DNA of 64,000 bases from Solirubrobacteraceae bacterium (GTDB taxonomy: Bacteria > Actinomycetota > Thermoleophilia > Solirubrobacterales > Solirubrobacteraceae): assembly GCA_025449845.1 (NCBI GenBank), contig JANWIP010000019.1:1-64000 (forward strand). The letters run 5' to 3'. Both the position numbers and the translations under genes were made by a program. The notes beneath the pieces were generated by a model, which worked only from the letters and a program-made list of their open reading frames with translations, had not been told where the DNA came from and searched no databases. Positions 42,101 through 51,377 of this stretch are shown here, piece after piece. Each line of letters opens with the position of its first letter. Within the stretch, counting starts at the first letter, position 1.

Positions 42101-42474
42101 ATCAGCGCCGGGTAGACCGTCAGGTAGATCGCATCGCCCGCCGAGGGAAAGGGGACTTCGGCGTGCAGCAGCTTGGGGTAGCTGTAGGTGTAGACATCGC
42201 CCAGCCAGTACAGCCCCAGGCCGATCGCGAACAGCCACCACGGCAGCGAGTAGCTGGGGCGGTTGCGGCGGATACCCACGACCACCGCAATCACTGCGCT
42301 CAGGCCCATCAGGTTCAGCAGCGGCGCGTAGCCCTTGAAAGGGGGCACCAGCTCGTACAGGAACGCGCCCAAGGCGCCCAGCGCCAGGTAGATCTGCCAG
42401 GCGTGCGGGCGCGCTGGTGAAGCGGACTTGCCTCCCTGCGCGGCTTCCCCGGCATCCGCCGCGATGAGGCTCAT
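39091..42474 (-). CDS. Ten-helix membrane PAS-GGDEF-EAL protein (c-di-GMP synthesis and breakdown)
   Basis: 1127 aa. About ten helices fill residues 25-345, from [20 protein letters not shown] to [21 protein letters not shown], then come a GAF-like segment, a PAS domain ([27 protein letters not shown]), GGDEF and EAL. GGDEF is intact ([12 protein letters not shown]) with an RxxD inhibition site at the correct spacing (RSSDTAARF). EAL is intact ([38 protein letters not shown]). Both activities are therefore possible. A 40-residue Ala/Gly/Thr-only repeat ends the protein. ATGA overlap with the upstream PLP-enzyme gene. Confidence 0.92.
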   Translation of the reverse strand: MSLIAADAGEAAQGGKSASPARPHAWQIYLALGALGAFLYELVPPFKGYAPLLNLMGLSAVIAVVVGIRRNRPSYSLPWWLFAIGLGLYWLGDVYTYSYPKLLHAEVPFPSAGDAIYLTVYPALMLGLLLLVRRRNPRGDRNGLIDSAILTLGLSLLSWVLLIAPYLHDPTMSLLPKLVSVAYPLGDVILLAAAIRLALDNGKHQPSFYLLSGSIVSLLVTDFVYGVMTLHNTYHHQLLLDLGWLTYQLLWGAAALHPSMAALDEPAEEREVQLTPLRLTLLTGASLIAPICVLLKELRRGDLDLIVILVASIVLFGFVVMRMVDLVRQQERSAARERLLSSCGAALVGCATREEMQKAAFEVMAPLLEGAGVGVLCLLDPSADSTRPDPSPSSSQPVRTLSAVARSDQSSTVWPARRLSKEISAKLLELAGGKASREVQLESGLLSTLEVWQEWSSGLVLPLPVRGGVSGLLLVVRPRSTPRQVKTALEALTTQLALALEGARLAEEIHTQSSEARFASLVQHSSDLITVVGSDATITYQSPSSEHVLGYKPQELLGTRFDRLVAPDDAGHLLRLLADGAGYARKDGEVIECTLRHRDGEMRQFEILHTNLLDDEHVRGIVLNARDISERKAFEDQLAHQAFHDPVTNLPNRALFVERVRHAISRARREGRELGVIFLDIDDFKTINDSLGHGAGDAALIDVAKRLSTSIRSSDTAARFGGDEFVVLLEDLEGTQTAVEVAERVLEDLRAPLMVAGKELVLRASIGISILEGDSSASADELIRDADAAMYIAKRDGKGGYRMFEPEMHAGVLARLELRADLQRALESGQFELYYQPIVRLIDSRVAGMEALLRWRHPERGLVVPGDFIPFAEETGLIVPIGRWVLQEACRQAVAVQRLWSEDTPLYMCVNLSVKQLQHSDVIADVRDALVDSQLDPGLLTLEITESMLIDDPDIAVVTLNELRELGVRIAMDDFGTGYSSLSYLSRFPVDVIKMDRSFLRPESTPEAVDLSSAVVALGSSLALEVVAEGIELDEQLSRLRDLGCELGQGFHFAHPMESERMLDYLADSSALGTGATATAAGAGATAAGATAAAATAAGATAAGAAAAGTAPEQKSGEPAPASPDAA

Positions 42475-43871
42475 AGGGCTGCCTCCGCCTTGAGGGCTGT
42501 TCGCGCCTTGAGGTCGGTTCCTGCTTTGAGGTCTGTTCGCGCCTTATGAGCTGTTCCCGCCGTGAGGGCTGTCTCGGCCTCGGCCCGCTTGGGGTCTGGA
42601 GAGGCGCCTGTCGGTTGCAGCTCGCCGCGCTGCGCCAGCTCGGTGAGCGCCGCGATCAGCGTGTCCACTTCGGCGTCGGTATTGATCGCCGTCAGCTGTA
42701 CGCGAAAGCCCACCTCGGCTTTGGGCACGAGTGGATAGGCCGCCAGCGTCACGTACACGCCGCGCTCGAACAGCAGCCTGCCCACCGCGTCGATGCGCTC
42801 ATGATCGCGTAGCGGCACCTCAACGATCGGCAGCTCGGAGCGGTTGGGGGTGTGTACGCCCAGCTCCTTGAGCGTCTGAAGGACGCGCAGCGTGTGACGG
42901 TGCAGCGTTGCGCGCAGCTCATCGCCGCGTCGTTCGTTGGCATCGAAGCCCGCCAGCACCGTCGCCAGCGAGGCCACCGGCGAAGGGCCTGAGTAGAGGT
43001 AGGGGGGAGCCGCGACCTTCAGCAGATTCTTGATCTCCGTGGGGCAGGCGATGAAGGCCAGCAGCGAGGAGTAGGCCTTGGAGAAGCCCCCCACCAGCAC
43101 GATGTCCTCGTAGCTCTCGCCAGCGTGGCGCACGATGCTGTTGCCGCGGCTGCCGTAGGGGGTGGAGTCTGTGGCGGAGCGCTCGCCGATCACGCCGAAG
43201 CCGTGGGCATCATCGACGTACAGCAGCGCTCCGTGGCGGCGCGTCACCTCCGCGAAGGCGCGCAGGTCGGGCGGGTTGCCGGTCATGCTGTTGACCCCGT
43301 CCATGCACACCAGCCGTGCACGGTCGTGGTCGGCGCTCAGCAGTTCATCCAGGTGCTCGGGGTCCTCGAAGCGGAAACGCCTTACAGCCGCGCCACGTCC
43401 GCGCGCCACTTGGCAGCCGTCGTACATCGTCTTGTGCGCCCTTGCGTCAAGAAAGATCGTGCCCGAGGCCGCCAGCACCGGGATCACCGAGGCGTGGATG
43501 TGGGTGATCGTCGGCAGCACCAGCGAGTCCTCGCTGCCCAGCAGCTCCGTCAGGCGCGACTCGATCTGCTCGTAGAGCACGGGGCTGCCCAGTAGGCGCG
43601 ACCAGCTTGGGTGCGTGCCCCAGGTCTCCAGGTACTCCGGGATTGCCTGGATGATCTCGCGGTCTAGGTCGAAGCCCAGGTAGTTGCACGATGCGAAGTC
43701 CGCCAGCCACTGATCGCCTACGCGGATCATGCGTCCATCGATCTCCTCGATGACCGCGTCCATCATCGGGTGCGCGGCGCGCAGTGACTCGATATCGCGC
43801 ACGCTGTCCAGCCAGTGGTCGATCCAGCGACCTCCGGTCTGGGGCGATTTGGATAGCAAGGCGGACGGCAT
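42471..43871 (-). CDS. Alpha-oxoamine synthase-family PLP enzyme (KBL/BioF/SPT/CqsA type)
   Basis: 466 aa, fold type [41 protein letters not shown] is the substrate entry region, [11 protein letters not shown] holds the PLP-ring Asp/His, and [10 protein letters not shown] contains the Schiff-base Lys. Family members join an amino acid with an acyl-thioester and release CO2, giving 7-keto-8-aminopelargonate, sphingoid bases or alpha-hydroxyketone signals. No biotin genes are nearby. The C-terminus is a repeated [17 protein letters not shown] tail. First gene of the coupled operon with the c-di-GMP protein (ATGA) and an exporter, so a signal-molecule role is attractive but inferred. Confidence 0.88.
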   Translation of the reverse strand: MPSALLSKSPQTGGRWIDHWLDSVRDIESLRAAHPMMDAVIEEIDGRMIRVGDQWLADFASCNYLGFDLDREIIQAIPEYLETWGTHPSWSRLLGSPVLYEQIESRLTELLGSEDSLVLPTITHIHASVIPVLAASGTIFLDARAHKTMYDGCQVARGRGAAVRRFRFEDPEHLDELLSADHDRARLVCMDGVNSMTGNPPDLRAFAEVTRRHGALLYVDDAHGFGVIGERSATDSTPYGSRGNSIVRHAGESYEDIVLVGGFSKAYSSLLAFIACPTEIKNLLKVAAPPYLYSGPSPVASLATVLAGFDANERRGDELRATLHRHTLRVLQTLKELGVHTPNRSELPIVEVPLRDHERIDAVGRLLFERGVYVTLAAYPLVPKAEVGFRVQLTAINTDAEVDTLIAALTELAQRGELQPTGASPDPKRAEAETALTAGTAHKARTDLKAGTDLKARTALKAEAAL

Positions 43872-44067
43872 CCGTCTCGATCATCGGATCTGGCGGGCCT
43901 TGGCTTGATAGCCGGGGGTCCAATTCGGCGTTTCTTGCAGCTTTGGGGCGGGTTGGGGGGAGCGCTGAACGGCGGCTTGCGGGGATAGAGATGTCCTCCC
44001 AGCGCCTTCCTGGCCAATTTGCGCCTTGGGTCGAGGGCTTACCGGGTCAGGCGCTTACAGCCGCCAC

Positions 44068-47000
44068 TCAAAGGTCTTCTCGCAGGCGCGCATAGACCTT
44101 GCGCAGATAGAATTCGCCGAGCGCGATGCGAAAGTCTTCATCGTCGAGGATCTTCTTGTAGATCTCTTCGTTGTCGCCGGCGCGGGTGATGACGGTCTGC
44201 AGAAACTTGCGGTCGAAGACCAAGCGGAAGTTCTCGATTGTGTTGTTGCGGGCCTGATCTGAGAGCTCGCCATCAGCGATCCAGCTCTCCTCTAGCTGAT
44301 CGAACAGCAGCTCATCGACGTCGCTCAGGTTCATCCCAAAGCGGTCGTTGAGGACCGCCACGATGCTTGAGAGGTGATCCACTTCCAGCTCCTGCTGGCC
44401 TCCCGTGCCCTCCCCCAGGAAGGTATGCACCTCGCCGACCTGCGAGGCCAGGGAGAGCGTGCCGTTGAAGGTGATCTGGTGACGCAGGTGTGTCAGCTCA
44501 ACCTCAGTGCCCAGGTCAAGGCGCTCGACGGTGCCCGCATCGCGCAGGTAGAGCGAGAGAGCTCGGCAGTAGACGTAGTCACGCTCGAGCGCTGCATCAG
44601 GGAAGGCCGCGATCTGGGAGACGAACGAGTAGGTCCGCACGAAGCGATTCAGGGCATCGCGGACCTCCAGACGCTGCTCATCATCCATTTCCTCGAAGCG
44701 AGCCTTGGCCGGCCCGAGGGCGGCGTAGGTCTCCGCCGAGCGCTTCTCATCGGACGCGCCGGCGCCGAGCAGCGCGGGCATCGCCGCCTCGATCTCCTCA
44801 GGCCGCAGCAGGTCGAACTTGTCGAGGCGCCGCCGAGCATCCCACAGGATATTGGGATCGGTTGGAGGCGCGACGGTGCAGCCGTGAAACTGCTCGAAGG
44901 CCGCGATGATGTCCTCGGTGTCGTTGCGGAAGTCGAGCACAAAGGTGTTTTCCTTCAAAGGATGGGTGCGGTTCAGGCGTGAGAGGGTCTGCACTGCTGC
45001 CAGCCCAATTAGCGGCTTGTCGACGTACATGGTGTGCAGCAGCGGCTGATCAAATCCCGTCTGGAACTTCTCCGCGACGATTAGCACGCCGTAGTCGGGC
45101 TCCCCGAATTCTTCGGCCGTGCGAGCCTCGGGAAAGCCATTCATGTTGGCCTCCGTCAAAGGCCTGCCGCTACCGTCGTCAATCTTGCCCGAGAAGGCCA
45201 CGAGGGCATTGATTTCCTCATAGCCCTTTGCCTTGATGTATTTGTCGATGCTCTGCTTGTATCGAACTGCGTGCAGCCGTGAAGAGGTCACGACCATTGC
45301 CTTGGCCAGGCCGCCCATCTCCTTGGCCGTGTGTTGAGAAAAGTGCTCGACGATAATCTCGGCCTTCTGGGCGAGGTGGTGAGGATGCAGGCTCACGAAG
45401 CGGGCAATCGCTTGGCGCGCCTTCTTAGCGTCATATTTGGGATCCTCCAGCGTCGCCTTCTCGATCTTCCAAAAAGTCTGGTAGGTCGTGTAGTTGACGA
45501 GTACGTCCATGATGAAGCCCTCCTCGATGGCCTGGCGCATCGAGTAGAGGTGAAATGGCTCGTGAACCTTTGACTGAGGGTTCAGGCGCCCGAACTTCTC
45601 TAACGTCCGTCCCTTGGGAGTGGCCGTGAAGGCGAAGTAGGACAGGTTTGGCTGCCGCCCGCCGCGTGCGCCGGCAGATTTCGCGAGCGCCTCCTCGACG
45701 GGATCGATGGCCGCCGAGAGCAGCCCGGCATCCTCGGCCTCCGCAGCGGTCAGCTCCTGCTCCTCGTTTGCCCCGAGGGCGATTCGCAGGTCATTGGCGG
45801 TTTCGCCCGTCTGCGATGAGTGAGCCTCATCGATCACGATTGCGTAGTTGCGTGTCGGGAGATCGCCGATCTTCTTGATGACGAAAGGGAACTTCCATAG
45901 GGTCGTGATGATGATCCGAGCCTGCTCGCCCCGCAGCGCCTCGGCGAGCTGGTCTGAGTCCTCGTCGATCTTCACCACGACGCCACGGGCGTGCTCGAAC
46001 TGGTAGATGGTGTCCTGCAGTTGGCGGTCGAGGATCACACGGTCGGTGATGACTATGACCTTGTCGAAGACCTTGCGATCCTCAGCCGTATGAAGCGTCG
46101 AGAGGCGGTGCGCCGTCCAGGCGATCGTGTTGGACTTGCCCGACCCGGCCGAGTGCTGGATGAGGTAGGAGTGACCTGCACCGTTTGCCGCTGCGTCGGC
46201 CTCAAGCTTCTTTACAGCGTCCCATTGGTGATACCGAGGAAAGATCACCTTCTCCGCCGCGCGTCGTGCCACCAGTGAGCCCTTCTCCGGGCGATCGACA
46301 TGGATGAAGCGGTGCAGGATGTCAAGCCACGCGTCCTTGCTCCAAACGTGCTCCCACAGGTAAGAGGTTTTGTGGCCGTCCGGGTTGGGCGGGTTTCCCT
46401 TGCCGAGGTCGTGGCCTAGGTTGAACGGCAGGAAGCGCGTCGACTCGCCATCCAGCCTCGTCGTCATCGCTACCGAGTCGGGGTCCACCGCGAAGTGCAC
46501 GATCGCGCGACGCGCCAGCGTCACGTTCTTCGCGTCGCGGTCCTCGCGATACTGCTTGATTGCCTGCTCGATCGTCTGGCCCGTCAGGTGATTCTTAAGC
46601 TCTGCGGTTGCCATCGGGATCCCGTTCAGGAACAGGCACAGATCGAGCGTCTTGTTCGAGTCTGGGTCGAACGGCAGCTGTCGTGTGACCGTCAGGCGAT
46701 TCGCGTCGTAGTGTGCCACCAGCTCGGGGGCCACGCCGAACGCCGGCTGGCGGTAGGAGAGCCGGATCTCCACGTTCTGGTCGCGGATGCCGTGTCGGAT
46801 CACGTCCACCGTGCCGTGCTCGTCGATCTGCCGCGCTAGGCGCTGCACGAACCGCTGGCGCGCTAGCGACTTGTCGCCGCCATGGGCTTTGACTAGTTTT
46901 TCCCACTGTGACTGCTGTGTCTCCTCGATGAAGGTGAATAGCTCTTTGGTGTCCAGGCCGAGGTTTGCGTCGAAGTCTTCACGCCACTTTGGATTGGTCC

Positions 47001-47085
47001 CGGTCTTGCAGGTGCGGTAGCCGCTGTGAGCGAGGAGGTGAGCCGTGATCTCGTCCTCTAACAGCTTCTCGGTAACGGAGCTCAT
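44068..47085 (-). CDS. hsdR: Type I restriction enzyme, R subunit
   Basis: 1005 aa, full length. The nuclease core is LDLCLFLNGIPMATAELKN (D..ExK, about residues 150-170). The SF2 motor has Walker A IQHSAGSGKSN near 310, IVIDEAHSSQTG, FAFTATPKGR, and later EKFQTGFDQPLLHTMYVDKPL and QTLSRLNRTHP. All motifs are intact, so it should translocate DNA and cut at a distance when joined to HsdM and HsdS. Last gene of hsdMSR, overlapping hsdS by ATGA. Confidence 0.96.
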   Translation of the reverse strand: MSSVTEKLLEDEITAHLLAHSGYRTCKTGTNPKWREDFDANLGLDTKELFTFIEETQQSQWEKLVKAHGGDKSLARQRFVQRLARQIDEHGTVDVIRHGIRDQNVEIRLSYRQPAFGVAPELVAHYDANRLTVTRQLPFDPDSNKTLDLCLFLNGIPMATAELKNHLTGQTIEQAIKQYREDRDAKNVTLARRAIVHFAVDPDSVAMTTRLDGESTRFLPFNLGHDLGKGNPPNPDGHKTSYLWEHVWSKDAWLDILHRFIHVDRPEKGSLVARRAAEKVIFPRYHQWDAVKKLEADAAANGAGHSYLIQHSAGSGKSNTIAWTAHRLSTLHTAEDRKVFDKVIVITDRVILDRQLQDTIYQFEHARGVVVKIDEDSDQLAEALRGEQARIIITTLWKFPFVIKKIGDLPTRNYAIVIDEAHSSQTGETANDLRIALGANEEQELTAAEAEDAGLLSAAIDPVEEALAKSAGARGGRQPNLSYFAFTATPKGRTLEKFGRLNPQSKVHEPFHLYSMRQAIEEGFIMDVLVNYTTYQTFWKIEKATLEDPKYDAKKARQAIARFVSLHPHHLAQKAEIIVEHFSQHTAKEMGGLAKAMVVTSSRLHAVRYKQSIDKYIKAKGYEEINALVAFSGKIDDGSGRPLTEANMNGFPEARTAEEFGEPDYGVLIVAEKFQTGFDQPLLHTMYVDKPLIGLAAVQTLSRLNRTHPLKENTFVLDFRNDTEDIIAAFEQFHGCTVAPPTDPNILWDARRRLDKFDLLRPEEIEAAMPALLGAGASDEKRSAETYAALGPAKARFEEMDDEQRLEVRDALNRFVRTYSFVSQIAAFPDAALERDYVYCRALSLYLRDAGTVERLDLGTEVELTHLRHQITFNGTLSLASQVGEVHTFLGEGTGGQQELEVDHLSSIVAVLNDRFGMNLSDVDELLFDQLEESWIADGELSDQARNNTIENFRLVFDRKFLQTVITRAGDNEEIYKKILDDEDFRIALGEFYLRKVYARLREDL

Positions 47086-48269
47086 GCTGCCTCAGGGATG
47101 TCCAGTTGGCCGGTGACGGCTGCAGTGATTAGGGCTTGGCGGCGCTCTCGGAGTAGCATAATTTGAGTCTCCAGGCGGCTAGCAACCGCTTGCTGCGACA
47201 TGGTTCCCTCATCTAGCTGTTGCGCAATGCGACGCTGGTCGCCGGGGTTCGGAGTTGGAACAATGAGCTCAAGGATCTGTGCAATATTTACACGGCTAAA
47301 TGTTGAGCCGACCTTTTGTTCTTCGAGCTGGTCTAATCCTAACGAGTTCAAGAAGTATGTGAGAAAGAGCTGACTCGCATGATCCGACGAGATAAGGCAA
47401 ACATCTTGGCCCATGCAGACAGGTTTATCTGTGTCTACAAACGCGGCGATCCCAATAGAAGCGTTACGACTGTATATGACATCGCCCTTCCTCGGCTGGC
47501 GCCCAGCGCTGGTCAGATCCCGATAGTCGGCCTCACTTACAAATCGATGTGCACGCGAAACTTCGAGCCGCCCAGGAGTTGCGTCCCCCGGGCTGATTAC
47601 TGGATATCCTTGATCGACATATGTCGGAGTACGGTGCTTGCAGTCGACCACTCGCCATGTGCGTTTCAGTGGCTGCAATACATGGTCTGGGGACATTAGA
47701 AGCTGACGTCTGTAGATAGCCAGTCGCTCCTCCAGTAACTTCGCCATCCTCCGCTTCGCCGCAATGAGGACGTCGATCCGCGAGGTCTCACGGTCGAGAT
47801 AGTCCGCTATCGTTTGTTGGATGGCTGGAGATGGTACAACCAAAGGGAACGTAGCTAGAGCATCGCTCGACAGCTCGACAAATGTTGATCCCTGCCCCCA
47901 CGCATTGAGACGCTCGGTGAGAGAAGAGAGCTGGTAGCGAAAATACCTCACGTTTACTGGCACGGTAGGCACAAGCCCACGACAGCCCTGGTTGAAGGCA
48001 GTTCGGTTGGAGACTTCGGCGACGTATCCAATGGGAGCTCGCGTCGAAAGTAAGAGGGAGCCTGGAGGCACGGCGCGGCTTCCGGTTCTCAATCCATCCT
48101 CAGTGAGAGTCCGTTCAGTCGTTTTCAACACCCCGCCATTTACGTGTGCGAGGTCAACTGGCGTTGCCCATGCTACAGCTCCACCCCAGTTCCAGCCTTG
48201 GGTTGTAGGCGTTCCTCCGTTCACTATCGAGAATAGCCTACGAACCGAGAGCGTCGGCCAAACGCTCAA
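47082..48269 (-). CDS. hsdS: Type I restriction-modification specificity subunit
   Basis: 395 aa. Two target-recognition domains: the first (LSVRRLFSIVNGGTPTTQGWNWGG to about 150) and the second from about 205 (PLKRTWRVVDCKHRTPTYVDQGYPVISPGDATPGR). Each is followed by a helical spacer (IQQTIADYLDRETSRIDVLIAAKRRMAKLLEERL; GDQRRIAQQLDEGTMSQQAVASRLETQIMLLRERRQALI). The start is TTG at 48269, inside the hsdM stop (TTGA). Base composition is clearly more AT-rich than in hsdM and hsdR, as expected for exchanged TRD segments. The recognised sequence cannot be predicted. Confidence 0.94.
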   Translation of the reverse strand: MSVWPTLSVRRLFSIVNGGTPTTQGWNWGGAVAWATPVDLAHVNGGVLKTTERTLTEDGLRTGSRAVPPGSLLLSTRAPIGYVAEVSNRTAFNQGCRGLVPTVPVNVRYFRYQLSSLTERLNAWGQGSTFVELSSDALATFPLVVPSPAIQQTIADYLDRETSRIDVLIAAKRRMAKLLEERLAIYRRQLLMSPDHVLQPLKRTWRVVDCKHRTPTYVDQGYPVISPGDATPGRLEVSRAHRFVSEADYRDLTSAGRQPRKGDVIYSRNASIGIAAFVDTDKPVCMGQDVCLISSDHASQLFLTYFLNSLGLDQLEEQKVGSTFSRVNIAQILELIVPTPNPGDQRRIAQQLDEGTMSQQAVASRLETQIMLLRERRQALITAAVTGQLDIPEAA

Positions 48270-50311
48270 CTTGACACCTGGCTCAATAACCGCTGGATCT
48301 CATCCTCCAACGCCTTGATCTCAGCATCGATCTCCTCCAGCGGACGCGGCGGCACGTACTTGTAGAAATGCCGGGTCAACGGGATTTCGTACCCGATCTT
48401 GGTCTTCTCATGATCAACCCAGGCGTCCGGGACGTAAGGCAATACCTCTTCGCGCATGTAGTCATCAACCGTAGTCCGATATGTCAGTGTGTCGAAACGC
48501 TCCGTGGGATCCTCGACGAACGAAACCGGTACCGAAGGCAAAGGCACGTTCTCGCTGTCGCGCAACTCCGGATCCGGCTCTGGATTCCCCTTGTGATCGG
48601 CGATGACGGGCGCCTCCTCGTCACGCACCGCAAGCGCCGCCCAGACGGCCTTCTGCGCCGGCGCGGCGAGATCAAGGCCGGTGAGGGAAGACCCAAAGGC
48701 CTTGATCACCTCTTTTTGCGTCGAGAACTGAGCATCCCGATTCGCCGCGAGCAGTTCACGCAGGACCATCCGCACATCCTCAGGCGTCTTCTGGATGGCC
48801 TTCGTGGCCAGCACGGCGGCGATAGTCTCGTCAGTGACCTCCCAACGCAGTCGAAGCGGCCGCTCGACCGTGATCCGCAGAAACCCAAACGCCTCGTTGG
48901 GAAAGATCTTGACCTGATTGCCCTCGGCGAACTCGCCGTATAGCCGCGTAATGTCCTCGATCTGCGCGGCGGAGATCTCCTTGCGCTTGGCCCCGAGGGA
49001 CTTGCGCATCTTGATGAAATACTCGCGCGCGTCGACGAGCTGCACCTTCCCCTGCCGCTCGGGCGCCTTGCGGTTGGTGACAATCCAGAAGTAGGTCGAG
49101 ATACCGGTGTTGTAGAAGAGCTGGTCGGGCAAGGCGACGACGGCCTCAAGCCAGTCGTTCTCGATGATCCAACGGCGAATCTCAGACTCACCGGAGCCGG
49201 CGGCGCCGGTGAACAGAGGGGAGCCGTTGAAGACGATGCCCACACGCGAGCCGCCATCCTCGGGCCGCTGCATCTTGGAGATCATGTGCTGGAGGAAGAG
49301 AAAGGAGCCGTCGTTGATGCGGGGCAGGCCGGCGCCGAAGCGGCCGGTGAAACCGTGCGTCTGGGCCTCCTTGCGCACCTCGTCTTCGACCTTCTTCCAC
49401 TCCACGCCGAAGGGCGGATTGACGAGGAGGTAGTCGAAGCGCTCGCCCTCGTGGTGATCTTCGGAGAATGAGTTGCCGTAGGCGATGTGCGAGGCGTTCT
49501 GGCCCTTCAGCATCATGTCTGAGCGGCAGACGGCGTAGGTTTCGGCGTTGAGCTCTTGTCCGTAGACCTCAAGCTGCGCGCGCGGGTTCAGGGCGCGCAG
49601 ATGATCCTCGGCGACCGAGAGCATGCCGCCCGTGCCACATGCTGGGTCACAGAGCGTCTTGACGATTCCAGGCTTGGTGAGGATGTCGTCGGCATCATCG
49701 ATGAAGAGCAGGTTGACCATTAGGCGGATGACCTCGCGCGGTGTGAAATGCTCGCCGGCCGTCTCATTGGATAGCTCGGAGAACCTGCGAATGAGCTCCT
49801 CGTAGAGGTAGCCCATCTCGATGTTCGAGACCACCTTCGGATGCAGATCGATCTCGGCGAACTTGCCAATGACCTGGTAGAGGACGTTGGCCCTGCGCAG
49901 CCGATCGATCTGGACGCTGAAGTCGAACTTCTCGATGATGTCCTTCGCCGCTTCAGAAAAGCCCCCGATATAGAGGTTCAGCGAGTCGGCGATCGTGCTG
50001 GGGTCATCGAGGAGCTTCGTGAAGGTGAGGGGAGAGACGTTGTAGAACTGCTCATTCGCGACGGCCTGCAACACGGGCTCGACATTCTCGATCTTGCTTG
50101 AGATCTCCTTGTGCTTGGCCAGCACGGCCTGTTTGGTCGGCTCAAGTACACAGTCAAGGCGGCGGATGACGGTCAGCGGCAGGACCACCTTGCCGTATTC
50201 GGACTGTTTGTAATCTCCCCGCAGGAGGTCGGCGACACTCCAGATGAAGGCCGCGTGATTGCGGATCGTCTCGCTCCGGGGACTGGGAGCACTAGCTGCT
50301 TCTGTTGCCAT
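48266..50311 (-). CDS. hsdM: Type I restriction-modification methyltransferase subunit
   Basis: About 681 aa from ATG at 50311 (ETIRNHAAFIWSVADLLRGDYKQSEYGKVVLPLTVIRRLD), the usual HsdM N-terminus. The track start at 50350 adds 13 unrelated residues. Motif I is DPACGTGGML and motif IV is LLVNPPFGVEW, giving an N6-adenine methyltransferase. TAGEHFTPREVIRLMVNLL is also diagnostic. A C-terminal extension of about 150 aa ends with a coiled coil (LEEIDAEIKALEDEIQRLL). First gene of the operon; it protects the host site and forms the core complex with HsdS. Confidence 0.96.
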   Translation of the reverse strand: MATEAASAPSPRSETIRNHAAFIWSVADLLRGDYKQSEYGKVVLPLTVIRRLDCVLEPTKQAVLAKHKEISSKIENVEPVLQAVANEQFYNVSPLTFTKLLDDPSTIADSLNLYIGGFSEAAKDIIEKFDFSVQIDRLRRANVLYQVIGKFAEIDLHPKVVSNIEMGYLYEELIRRFSELSNETAGEHFTPREVIRLMVNLLFIDDADDILTKPGIVKTLCDPACGTGGMLSVAEDHLRALNPRAQLEVYGQELNAETYAVCRSDMMLKGQNASHIAYGNSFSEDHHEGERFDYLLVNPPFGVEWKKVEDEVRKEAQTHGFTGRFGAGLPRINDGSFLFLQHMISKMQRPEDGGSRVGIVFNGSPLFTGAAGSGESEIRRWIIENDWLEAVVALPDQLFYNTGISTYFWIVTNRKAPERQGKVQLVDAREYFIKMRKSLGAKRKEISAAQIEDITRLYGEFAEGNQVKIFPNEAFGFLRITVERPLRLRWEVTDETIAAVLATKAIQKTPEDVRMVLRELLAANRDAQFSTQKEVIKAFGSSLTGLDLAAPAQKAVWAALAVRDEEAPVIADHKGNPEPDPELRDSENVPLPSVPVSFVEDPTERFDTLTYRTTVDDYMREEVLPYVPDAWVDHEKTKIGYEIPLTRHFYKYVPPRPLEEIDAEIKALEDEIQRLLSQVSS

Positions 50312-50846
50312 GGTCGGCAAGGGTACTGACAGGGGAGACGGCCGGGCCACGACGGACGATTTGCCGAGCCATGTGATCGGCTTGATCTGGCGATCCTTCG
50401 GGCTGGCGTTGATCCACTAGCCTTTGGGGCGTCATTGCTTGGCTCTACTAAGCCGTTTCCCGCATGGTTGAGCGGGATCTGCTAGATATGCGCTTCCCAC
50501 GCTGGGCACCCTTACGCCGCTAGGAGCCGCCTGAAACCGCACGATCCGTGCTTGGGCTGGCGCGGATTTGGCGCGAGTTGGGCCGGGGTTGGTTGAGGGT
50601 TTGTTGGGCCAGGTCGCCGCCGCGGGCCGAGCAGCCGAGCATCGTCAAAGAATTTGAGCGGGTCATGTAGCCCGCAATCCGGCTCATTTGCAGGCTTTAC
50701 GACGGGACTAACCGGAGTTCTATCGAACCACGATCTACAGGAGTCGTTGGGCCGTGTGGCCAAGAAGCTAGCGACCGTCCGGGACCAGCGGTGATCCTCG
50801 ACGGCAGGCTGTTGTCTGTCGGCAGCGGCCTCGCCGACCGGGTTGG
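50312..50846. other. 535-bp intergenic stretch with possible integration debris
   Basis: No convincing gene. GTCATTGCTTGGCTCTA at 50431-50447 resembles the GTCATTATTTGGCTCT sequence at the tRNA-Ser scar near 59853, and GGCGCGGATTTGGCGCGAGTT near 50562 resembles GGCGCGAATTGTGGCGCGAG near 59831. Both suggest remains of element ends beside the restriction system. The promoter for hsdMSR must lie at its left side. Confidence 0.45.
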
Positions 50847-51041
50847 GTGCTGAAGGCTGTCGTCCAAGTGATGACCGATCGGGGCGAGCCGATGCGAGCC
50901 AAGGACATCCAGGCATCTGTTGAGGCATTGGTAGGCGAGCCGGTTTCGTGGTCGTCGATCAGAGGCGCCCTGGCTGAACACGCCTCGGGCTCCTCGCGTC
51001 GATTCGTGCGGGTGTCGAGGGGACGGTACGTGCTGGCATAA
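50847..51041 (+). CDS. Small winged-helix-like domain protein, possibly a C-terminal fragment
   Basis: 64 aa: VVQVMTDRGEPMRAKDIQASVEALVGEPVSWSSIRGALAEHASGSSRRFVRVSRGRYVLA. This is a winged-helix unit of the kind that ends some restriction-associated or regulatory proteins, with the RGRYxLA final strand. It opens at GTG without a good ribosome-binding site, and upstream frames look non-coding, so it may be the surviving C-terminus of a larger gene. Confidence 0.5.
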   Translation: MLKAVVQVMTDRGEPMRAKDIQASVEALVGEPVSWSSIRGALAEHASGSSRRFVRVSRGRYVLA

Positions 51042-51107
51042 GGCTCGTTGGTAGGGCGGGTGCGCCAGTCTGCGGCACACGTCCGCGCCGCGCCTCATGA
51101 TGGCGCC

Positions 51108-51368
51108 GTGCCCCGCGTCAGCTTCTTCTACGGCATCGTGATCACGATGTATTTCTACGACCACCAGCCGCCCCACTTCCATGCGCAGTACGCCGAGTAC
51201 CATGCGGCGATCGCGATTGACGGCGCGAAGGTGCTTGTAGGCGAACTGCCGGGCCGTGCGCTCAAGCTCGTGGCAGAGTGGGCGGCCCTCCACCGCGAGG
51301 AGCTTGAGGCCGATTGGGAGCGTGTATATGGCGGGACCATGCCCGAGTCGATTGACCCGTTGCCGTAA
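51108..51368 (+). CDS. DUF4160 protein, putative toxin-antitoxin partner
   Basis: 86 aa from GTG at 51108: VPRVSFFYGIVITMYFYDHQPPHFHAQYAEYHAAIAIDGAKVLVGELPGRALKLVAEWAALHREELEADWERV. The PPHFHAxYAEYxA motif is diagnostic for DUF4160. The next gene, 9 bp downstream, is a DUF2442 protein, the usual neighbour. Such pairs are suspected toxin-antitoxin modules. The track start at 51048 includes unrelated residues. Confidence 0.8.
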   Translation: MPRVSFFYGIVITMYFYDHQPPHFHAQYAEYHAAIAIDGAKVLVGELPGRALKLVAEWAALHREELEADWERVYGGTMPESIDPLP

Positions 51369-51377
51369 GATGGAGCG

